Source of the DNA: Atrina japonica | Taxonomy: Eukaryota > Mollusca > Bivalvia > Pterioida > Pinnidae | Length of the DNA stretch: 64,000 nucleotides | Assembly: GCA_030159075.1 (NCBI GenBank) | Contig: BROG01000041.1 | Location: 620,001 to 684,000 of the forward strand | Direction of reading: 5' to 3' | In this document: positions 55,187-64,000 of the stretch, piece after piece | How the letters are laid out: each line of letters begins with the position of its first letter | Numbering within the stretch: the stretch's first letter is position 1 | Position numbers and translations under genes: made by a program | Notes under the pieces: generated by a model | The model's input: the letters and a program-made list of their open reading frames with translations, nothing else | Databases searched by the model: none | Told to the model about the DNA's origin: nothing

Positions 55187-57177
55187 TGGTATCATTTAAA
55201 TTGTAAAAGACATTACTGGTAGTAATCTTGATGCTCTATATTAAATACAAATGTACATGTCCTGCATATTTGTCCTGGAACAAAAACAAAATAATAAATT
55301 GTTTTACTGCAGTACGGGGTAAAAATATGGGTCTTGTATTTGCGACCATCAATATAAGCTTTGTTACTCAAAGCATGGTTAACTTGAGGAAGTTTTCCAA
55401 AATTCATTTTTTCCAACTGATCTGATGATGATTTTTTTTATTGTTATTTACTTAAATTTCATTGTGTTGAAACAACATTTGTTACAATGATTAAAAGGGC
55501 ATTAGCTGTGTTTTTGTTGTCTTTTTTTTCTACTTAAGATTGATATACATATACACAGGAATAAAAAATCTTATATTCCTATATATTTTGTGAAAATTGC
55601 TTTAGAAACCAAGGATTAGCACTTTTTCAATCGCAATTGATTAATTGAACCATATTCTTTGTATATGCATACTACACTGGACCTGACCTTATTTTCGCAA
55701 AATATATAGAAATATATAATTTGTTATTCCTGTGTATAGCTCTTATTTGTTATTGTACATCAAGTACAAGTGGTAAAAGTAGAAAAAAAATTTGGGTTTT
55801 TTTTTATTTGATGTTGTTTTTTTATTGGTAAACGCAACTAATGCCCCTTTAAGGCAAGAACAAAAAGGCACAGTAGTCCATTACAGGTTGTGAGGGTAGC
55901 TCTGTCTTTGAGTAACAAGGTTGCATATTGTAAATTAAACTTCATTTTACTGGTCCTCATCACAGACTAAAAACATATCTAGACTTAAAAGTAACAATGA
56001 ACTAATGGTAGAATATGATGATAATAACAGGGATGCCAACCTCTCCATTTTGGGTGGAGTTTCCATGTTTTTTTGTGTTAAAATCTGTGCCTCTGATTTC
56101 CTATTCATTTCTCTGATATTTCAAAAAAGAATCTTGAGTTATTTTTTTTCATGGGTTAGAAATTGCATATACACTTATTTAATCCAGAAAAATGCATCTG
56201 AAGGCTCTAATTTTCAAAATTTTCCTTGGGAACATGCCCAAGACTCCCCTAGAGTCTCGCACCTTTGGCACACACATTAAGACTACGTTTTTTCAATTAT
56301 CTAAAGCTGGCTTCTCTTATAGTGTAATCTATTATATTTAGTTTAATTTTCCATATGCAATTTAGTTTGAAGTGAATAAACAGGGAGCAGTTGTTAATTA
56401 GATATTATAAAGAACTCTCTGCTTATTGCTATCAGTCATAATGGTTGTGAATAATGAAATCTCATTGCCTTATATGTTGGTCTTGTTAAAAAGAAATGTA
56501 AGTAAAATAAAATTGACTCCCAAGTTCTGTTACCTTGAATTTTACCCTGATGCTAAAATACATGTATATCTGTATAACTATCCTTACTTTTGGGTCATTA
56601 GTTGGACACTTGATACTTAATATGCATCGTCCAATGATGATGCACTTTAAACCAATATCAAGGTCGATACCCTTGTGTGTGACTTTGATATTAAATTTAC
56701 TTCTGGGGTTTCCCCACATCTAGTATATTCTGGTACTATCACTCATGGTAAAAATAGATTTTTATTTATATGCTTTTAAAATACATTTATGTGCTGAAGC
56801 TTGTTAATTATAGATTTTAATGAGATTGTGTCAATGGCTTGCAATTCCAGCGTTCTGTTGTCTTAACTTGGTTATAGAATTATGGTTATGAGATTTTTCT
56901 CACCTTTTTGAGAAACTGTTTACCTGTAAAAGGTATACAGGTGTATGTTAATGTATTTTTGTAATGGCAATTTTTTTGTTGTATTTTTCTAGTTGGTAGA
57001 ATACTTAATGAATTTGACTACAGGCAAATGTAAATGCGTACTTTTGATTACATTACAGATGCAGTCCGTGTTTATTGCCAAGACGACTACAGTTTATTTA
57101 AACATGTTCTTATATATACCTCTAGTGTTTGATTTATGTGAAATACTCTCTTGAGCTAATAACAACAGAAATATGAT
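55187..57177. other. Intergenic, no feature seen
   Basis: AT-rich DNA with no supportable gene; frames of about 60-90 codons resemble nothing known. Confidence 0.5.
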
Positions 57178-57418
57178 GTGTGAACACAACAACATTGGGC
57201 TTGTGTGAACACAACAACACTGGGCTTGTGTGAACACAACAGCACTGGGCTTTGTGAACACAACAACATTGGGCTTGTGTGAACACATCAACATTGGGCT
57301 TGTGTGAACACAACATTGGGCTTGTTTGAACACAACAACATTGGGCTTGTGTGAACAACACTGGGCTTGTGTGAACACAACAACAATGGGCTTGTGTGAA
57401 CACAACAACACTGGGCTT
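57178..57418. repeat. 25-bp tandem repeat, about 10 copies
   Basis: Unit 'gtgtgaacacaacaacattg' + 'ggctt' with small indels. The cysteine-rich minus-strand frames over it come from the repeat. Confidence 0.95.
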
Positions 57419-57754
57419 ATTGTAATCTATTCATTTGTTGTAAATCATTTGCATCACATTTTATGCTGCCATAGTGTGTGGGTGTGTGTGTATGCATGTG
57501 TGCGAGTGAGTTCATGTATGTGTGCATGAATATGTGTGAAAGAACCAAGAAAGATAATGCATTTAATATATATTTAAAACATTTATATATGAGAGTTTAA
57601 TTGTTAATACACTAAATTAAAAATAAACTAGACCCACAATTCACTGTTCGATAGTGTGACTCCCACCACAAATTATTGGAATTAAGTTTACAGTATTACA
57701 TCCGTTATTGATAGACACTGAGTTTGTTAGCCACATCAGCTGGTAGTAGACTTA

Positions 57755-57844
57755 TCTTACTCATTATCCCCTGAAAAAATGGATTGATCTGTAAATCAGT
57801 GCCCTAGACCAGTCCAAATGTGTCTTTAGGGGTGACCAAGTTAA
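57755..57844 (-). mobile_element. MITE family A copy
   Basis: 'cttactcattatcccctgaa' left, 'aggggtgaccaagttaa' right, with 'gaccagtccaaatgtgtc' inside. Confidence 0.82.
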
Positions 57845-58609
57845 GGATCAATATAAACTAAAGTTAATTTGAATATTTAATATGTTAATTGTTACAGTTG
57901 TTATTTCATTGTATTTACTTAAAAAACAAAGGTACAGGTCTAACAAGGTAAAGTGGCACAACTGAGTCCTGTCAAATACAGCCTACTTTCCAAAATAGGT
58001 TGTACAGGTAAAACATATTACCTTGCATGGACTCCATGCATTACTGAATCTCTAATACTTTTGTGACAACAAGTAACTTGTCACCTCTGTTATGATTTGA
58101 TTTAGACTCGTGTTTCTAAACATGTGCCAATTTACTTTGGTAGACCTGTAATGGCTATTTTAGTTGAAACTGTTCAGGTAACTGTATAAGAAAAAAAATG
58201 GCAAAGAATGTTGAAATCAAAAATTATAATTGAGTTATTAAACAACTGATTAAAAGTTTAGACAACATTTTACATTTGATGTTGTCCATCAACATTTTTT
58301 TTTATGATGAATGGTCAATTGGCATGTTTTATCCATCTAGGTTAATTGTAAAATGGGTCATTTGGCATATTGTTTTTTACCTAGATTGACAATTGTTTTA
58401 AGAAATTTTCCAACACTTTTATCATGACAATGCACAAGCAGAGGTGTTATCAATGTCGGGCAGATTTGTCAGAACTTTTCTCAGCTTGCTAGACTTCAGT
58501 GAGCGTTCTTAATCAGAATTTGTTCTCATCTCCTCCATATAATTGTTTGTTAATAAGCTTGAAATCTTGATCATCTCCAAGAGATGTCAGATATTCTTTT
58601 ATCTGTACA

Positions 58610-58791
58610 TACAGTGGAACATGTCTTGAAGGACCTCTCTCATGAAAGGCCACCTGTATTTTGTGACTGTATTCTGAAACCCGCTTATTTAAGTAATCCT
58701 TTAGATAAAACCTTTTTTGAGAGAGCACCTGTCTTGAGAGACCACAATTTAGTGTCAGATGGGGTGGTCTCTCAAGACAGGTTCCACTGTA
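58610..58791 (+). mobile_element. MITE family C copy, well preserved
   Basis: 'tacagtggaacatgtcttga' to 'ctcaagacaggttccactgt' with near-perfect inverted ends; a good reference copy for the family. Confidence 0.92.
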
Positions 58792-59265
58792 TAACACTTG
58801 ACTACTCATGCAACTACTTTATGTTAACCATGTTGATCAGACCATGGGATAGAGTGGGTAATGTTCAAATCAGAACACTAAACTGGAATTTTTTTTTTTT
58901 TTTTTTAAACATTTGAGGTCGTTCTTTTCCCATATTCTGGTTTTGTTGCAAGCACTACATACGTATGTGTATATATTTACCCCAGAGGTAAGAGACTGTG
59001 AGAGAACACATGTACTTATGTTAAACATGAAGATAATATTTTGTAGGCTCTATATCAGCTTTATACCAGATTAGTATGGATAGATATCATCTTTGTTTTC
59101 AATTCTCATTATTTACATTACGATATGTGGCATGTGTTTTGTTGCTAATGTTTGTGAACTACATACTTTTCACTGCAGAATAAAATGTTTCATAAATTTA
59201 CTAGATAATTTGTTCATTAATGGAAGCAGCCTAAATTAGTACTTTTTGGGATTCGCTTTAATGTA

Positions 59266-59676
59266 TTGGAATGACAAACCTCAGCTGGTAGAGTGTTGAT
59301 GATGGACCTTCAAAAGTTACAGGTTTAAATCCCCTACAAGATTAACAACAGGATTTAGTTTCCATCAATTTCAAATGCTATGGTAGTGGTGCCTCCATAG
59401 TCAAACAGTTAGGGCATCAATGTGTGAGCAATGATGGCTTGCCTCTAATCAGCTGGGGTTGAAACTTGGCTGTATTCAAAGCTCATCTGATGTCCTGCAT
59501 CTAGTTAGATGAGGTTGGAACCTAGCTTTAGTCAAAGCTAATCTGATGTGCTGCTTCTAAATAGATGAGGTTGAAACCAGGTTTTAGTCAAAGCTAATCT
59601 GATGTCTTGCCTCAAGTCATCATGGATTGAAACCTATCTGTGGTCAAAGCTTATCTGATGTCTTGCCTCTAGTAAG
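59266..59676 (+). repeat. SINE-like tRNA head followed by a 56-bp tandem repeat
   Basis: 'cctcagctggtagagtgttg' and 'caggtttaaatcccc' look like pol III A and B boxes. Downstream a 56-bp unit with 'tcaaagctaatctgatgtc' recurs at about 59485, 59541, 59597 and 59653. Confidence 0.65.
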
Positions 59677-59684
59677 ATGACATG

Positions 59685-59838
59685 GCGAATTCAATATGAA
59701 AGTGAATTTTCCAGTTAAATTACTGAAGCATGGAAATTCACGCCATCCATGAGATCATGGTGATTTAGGGAGAATATTAGATGGGATGAAATTGTTTTCC
59801 ATTATAAATAATCAGGACGAAAATTTCCAGGTATACTG
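59685..59838 (-). mobile_element. MITE family F copy, diverged
   Basis: Ends in 'aaaatttccaggtatactgc', the inverted form of the 40.1-kb element's start, with 'gaattcaatatgaaagtgaa' at the other side. Confidence 0.6.
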
Positions 59839-60460
59839 CAGTTCAGTGTATCCTCCTAAACATCATTTTTGGGGGCATAAAAATTATACAGTTTGGTGTA
59901 ATTTAGAAAACATCTTCGAATGCATCGGAGATTAGAACGGCAAGGCTGGACATCTCAAGCTTTCCAGTTGGACAGTATGAAATCAATTTGGAAACATGGA
60001 TTATAAGATTGGGAAATGAAGACAATACACACTCAGACATTGCATAATGCAGTGTAAGAAGAACTGGACTATGGTTTTACAGTAAACCCTCTTTTATTAT
60101 GACTGTTTGTTCATTGGAGATTTTGATGTACTATTGAATTTGTCTTTATCAAGAAATACCACGAACAACAGCACATCAACTGACTGTAACTAGAAACAGA
60201 ATTTGATTTGATTTGGGCAGCCAAAAGATGGGTAATACATTTGTACATGTAGCATATTTTGGTTTCAGCATAAACTCATAATAGCAGTACAATAATATTT
60301 ATCAATCCCATTAAAAATACATTATTAGAATATTAACTACCAATAACATCTATGATCAGATATGTTTGTGACATATCCTTGGATTTTTTACATCCTGTCT
60401 GTAGGTGAATTTGTTGGAATTAGGACAGTCCTTATAAGGCAATCTGACTGTACATTTGAT

Positions 60461-60602
60461 TAAACTTATCCACCCTAGGTAGACAAATTCAGACTCGCCC
60501 AAATCAATTGATAAGAAGTTAACGAGTAAATGCTGCATGTAAAGTTATTTTAAGATTTGGATTCTAAAGCATACACTTCTAAATTCTGACAGTGGACTTA
60601 CA
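60461..60602. mobile_element. MITE family E copy, truncated
   Basis: 'taaacttatccaccctaggt', 'cagactcgcccaaatcaatt' and 'cctaaattctgacagtgg'-like sequence near the right end match the 31.4-kb element. Confidence 0.65.
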
Positions 60603-60751
60603 TAGATTTGTACATGGTACATAGGTCTACCAAGATGAAATAACACATGTTTACAAGCACAGCAAGTCTAAATTTTATCGGAACAAGCTACTTGTAGGCT
60701 GTGTGAGATACAGTAATGCGAGGCATTATGTTTTACCTGCAAACCACTTTT

Positions 60752-61607
60752 TTAGGTCACCTGAGTTACAAAGGTGACCTATAGCATTTGGTCAACAATT
60801 ATACATTTTTAACTTCTCCTTGAAAACTACACAGCCAATTGTCTTCAAATTTGGTATGAAGTATTTTTAGGATAAAGGGAACTTGTCTAGAAAGAGCATA
60901 AAGCCCTCCTGCACATCTTAAAAGAAAACTGAATACAAAATTAAAAAGAGCATGAAACCATTTACGAAAATTGTAAAATTCATGATCCTGGGGCATGGAT
61001 TCTGCCAAAAATAGTTAAATATTCGAAAATTTTCTTCTTGACTCCTGTACATAATAAAGGAAACTGAATGCAAGGTTGAGAAGAGCATGAAGCCCTCTGC
61101 CAAACAGTAAAATTCATGATCCTGAGGGCATGGATTCTGTCCCGAGGGCAAGGCAAAATTTAGTATATAGTAAAAATAGCCAAATCTTCAAATATTTTCT
61201 TCTCAACTCCTGCTTGTCATAAAGGAAAAATGAATACATGGTTAGAAAGAACCTGAAGCCTTCTACCAAAATTGTAAAACTCATCACCCTGAAGACACAG
61301 GTTCTGCCCCTAGGGTGGGGCTAAATTTACTTTAGATTTATAGTAAAAATAACCAAATCTTCAAAAATCTTCTCAACTCTTGCATTTCTTAAAGGAAAAC
61401 TAAGTACATGATTAGAAAGAGCATGAAGCCTATCAAAGTTGTAAAATTAATGACCCTTAGGGCATGGGTTCAGCCCCTAGGGTGGAGCTAAATTTACTAT
61501 ATAGTAAAATGTACTTAATGTTAGAAAATCAGTTGACACAATGATTTCTAAAGAAAGAAATGTGCATACTCAGGTGACCATTAAGGCCCATGGGCCTCTT
61601 GTTGGAA
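60752..61607 (+). mobile_element. Dispersed element H with internal ~160-bp tandem units
   Basis: Starts 'ttaggtcacctgagttacaa' and ends 'actcaggtgaccattaaggc' before 'gggcctcttgtt', so the ends contain inverted GGTCACCTGAG. The interior repeats 'agcatgaagccctctgccaa', 'aaaattcatgatcctggggc' and 'atagtaaaaatagccaaatc' about four times. No transposase is visible. Confidence 0.75.
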
Positions 61608-61759
61608 AATAGACTGTATGGTTTGGGTTTCTGACAGAACCCGGATTTGTCAGTTTATCTTGGTAACCTTAAACATGCACTTTCTGTTTTAATATGTTAT
61701 ATGTAACCATTCAATCCAGAAAAATGAGGTCATTATCAAAGAAAATCTATAAATGGATA

Positions 61760-61936
61760 TACAGTAGAACCCGTCTTGAGACCACTTTCATGAATGACCA
61801 CTTGTCTTTTGAGACCACATTTTCAAAACTATTCAATTTAATATCTGTAAACAAACCTCTTTTAAGGGACTACCTGTCTTGAAAGACCAAATATCAGTGG
61901 CAGAAGGGATGGTCTCTCAAGACAGGTTCCACTGTA
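61760..61936 (+). mobile_element. MITE family C copy
   Basis: 'tacagtagaacccgtcttga' to 'gacaggttccactgta', with 'tatcagtggcagaagggatg' inside. Confidence 0.9.
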
Positions 61937-62769
61937 TGTGAAGCAATAACATATCAGATATGAACATTTCAAAAACATTTTATTTAAGTAAGATTTATAA
62001 TGATACATCAAAAATCAACAATAATAGCACATTGTAAAATAATCAATGATTTATAAAATGCATTTCATTGTGAAATATTTTTATACAACACACTTCATAT
62101 TTCCTATATGAAAAAACATCAAACAAAGGATAAACACAAATTTTGATAAATAAAAAAGACAAAGAAAAACAAAGTGAGAGAATTATGTATTATACCCCTG
62201 TAGGTATGTCAATGTGTTGTGTGTGCAAAAATCAAATATGTACTAGTAGCCTATGTCATGCTTTTAATATACAGTACTTAAATTGTAATTACTCTCAAAA
62301 TAGACATAGTAAGATGCTTTAATGCCAAAATATGAAAATCTTGCTGTTTTAAAGTATAACAAGCATTCTGAGCATATTGATGAATCAATATATGTCCCCT
62401 ACCGGTGAAACCATTATAAATAATTAAAATATTTTTCCAGTTTTACTCTCTAACATTAATGTTTGACTCCTAAAGAACCTATATGCAAATTATCAACATC
62501 TTAATATATTACTAAATGAATGGTGAACCATTCAAAAACTTTAACCAAAACCTACAGATTTGGGCAAAAAAGTGAAGTCCAAAACATATCAAGCAAGAGA
62601 TCTCGGAGGGATATTAGCACCCACAGTGGAATGTTCTATGCCTGATCTATGACATACTGTTCTTTTGTGTCTCAACATTGAATTTGAACTTAAATCCATA
62701 TTTCTGTGAAATACTTTTTTCACAAGATTATATCAAAACTGAACTTGAACTGGACATATTACATTTTCA

Positions 62770-63375
62770 GAGAGAATGGAATTCAACATGGCCACCTGCC
62801 AGCATTGTTGGATTCTGTTCCGTCTGAAAATGTAATATGCACTACTAGACCTCAAACTTCAAAGGCAACCCTCATGTCAAATTTCAATGAGATCCCAACA
62901 TTACTTTTTGAGAAATATAAATGGTAACAAACTTATCCAAAATCCAAAATGGCAGCCTATCATGCATGTTGGATTCTGATCTCTCTGAAAATGTAATATG
63001 CACAACTACACCTCAAAGGGAAACTTCATTTAAAATTTAAACAAGATCCCTTCAGTACTTACTAAGAAATAGGGGTAACATAATTCCATTGACAAAATCC
63101 AAGATGGTGCCTGTCAGCCATATCCAATCTCTCTGAAAATGTCATATGCACAACTAAATCCTAAAGGGAACCTTCATGTCAAATTTCAATGAGATCCCAT
63201 CAGTTCTATTTGAGAAATAGCGTTAACAAAATTCCTTTCATCAAAATCCAAGATGGCCACCTGTCGGCTATGTTGGATTCTGATCTCTCTAAAAATGCAA
63301 TATGCACAACTAGACCTCAAGGGGAACCTTGATGTCAAAGTACAAGGAGATCCCTTCAATACATTTTGAGAAGTT
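62770..63375. repeat. About 150-bp tandem repeat, four units
   Basis: Each unit carries 'atggccacctg'-type, 'ttggattctgatctctctga', 'aaaatgtaatatgcacaact' and 'tcaatgagatccc' segments. I recognise this as a dispersed bivalve repeat type. Open frames across it are not genes. Confidence 0.8.
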
Positions 63376-63659
63376 TGTGTTTGTATGTTATAGCTATGCA
63401 TGTACAAATAAAGACTTTCTCTGACACCACTATCAAAAAGAACATTTGGTTTTTCTAGAATCTAGTACCTGATTACATTTGAAATAAACTCTTGAAGTTA
63501 ATTATTTTCATACAGTGATTTCATATAATAGGTTTGATAGGAAACCATGTAGGTAAACTTTGTTCCATGACATATTTTCTTTAAAACATGATACTGGCAC
63601 ATTAAATTAGACTAATGCCTACACTTACAACCTGCAAACCTACATATTTTTATAACATT

Positions 63660-64000
63660 TTGATAGCATATGACCTTCAGATTTTGATAACCTAAATAAT
63701 GACCTACCCCTGATGATAATTTACCTACAGATTTTGATAACAAATGACCTACTGATTTTGATAACTTAACTAATGACCTACAGATGTTGATCACTTAGTT
63801 AATGGCCTACAGATGATAATAACTAATGACCTACACATTTTGATAACAAATAACCACCTACAGATTTTGATAACTGAATAAATGACCCACATATTTTGTT
63901 AACAAATGACCTACAGATTTGAATAACTTAACAAATGACTTAAAGATCTGGATAACAAATGACCTACAGATTTTGATAACAAATGACCTTCAGATTTTGA
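63660..64000. repeat. Degenerate 24-bp tandem array running off the window
   Basis: Unit 'gacctacagattttgataac' + 'aaat', about 13 copies with indels; the array continues beyond the end. Confidence 0.92.

Noticed and set aside
57094..57411. Cysteine-rich minus-strand frames
   Set aside because: They read through the 25-bp GTGTGAACACAACAACA array and shift frame with its indels.

Overview
The window is AT-rich, intron-rich animal DNA carrying one recognisable protein-coding gene on the + strand. It encodes a receptor tyrosine kinase of the ROR family (receptor tyrosine kinase-like orphan receptor). Ten exons from 27154 to 50566 can be joined by canonical AG/GT splice sites with continuous phase, giving about 943 residues. 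Domains in order are one Ig-like domain, a Frizzled cysteine-rich domain (CRD) with 10 cysteines, a kringle with 6 cysteines, one transmembrane helix, a complete tyrosine kinase domain and a low-complexity Ser/Pro/Gln/Asn tail. The signal-peptide exon lies upstream; a weak candidate for it, with a promoter-like cluster, is at 24774-25058. The gene is best compared with ROR1/ROR2, which are Wnt5a-class receptors.

The repeats point to a mollusc, most likely a bivalve. I recognise the type of dispersed elements familiar from bivalve genomes: tRNA-headed SINEs ending in motifs like 'attcttgagtgggacgttaa', the 'cccctaccgg...ccgaaggggacta' element, the 'ttcaagtgagcttttctgat ... gggcctcttgtt' element and the 'aagatggc...ggattctgatctctctgaaaatg' tandem element. 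The species is not determined.

Layout. 1-24.7 kb is non-coding: small terminal-inverted-repeat elements (MITE-like), microsatellites and minisatellites (22 bp, 20/40 bp, 55 bp, 101 bp), with no supportable gene. 24.8-27.1 kb holds the candidate promoter and first exon. 27.15-50.57 kb is the ROR gene, its introns full of the same elements plus a 45-copy 27-bp minisatellite (32.1-33.4 kb) and a 33-bp array (47.9-48.5 kb). 50.57 to about 52.2 kb is the presumed 3' UTR. 52.2-64 kb is intergenic: a 41-bp array, a 25-bp array, SINE-like and MITE copies, and a 24-bp array running off the end.

Two themes stand out. First, unlike the vertebrate ROR pseudokinases, this kinase keeps canonical glycine-loop, HRD and DFG residues. 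Second, several minisatellites look as though they grew out of the ends of one MITE-like family whose terminal repeat is close to TACAGTGGAACCTGTCTT.
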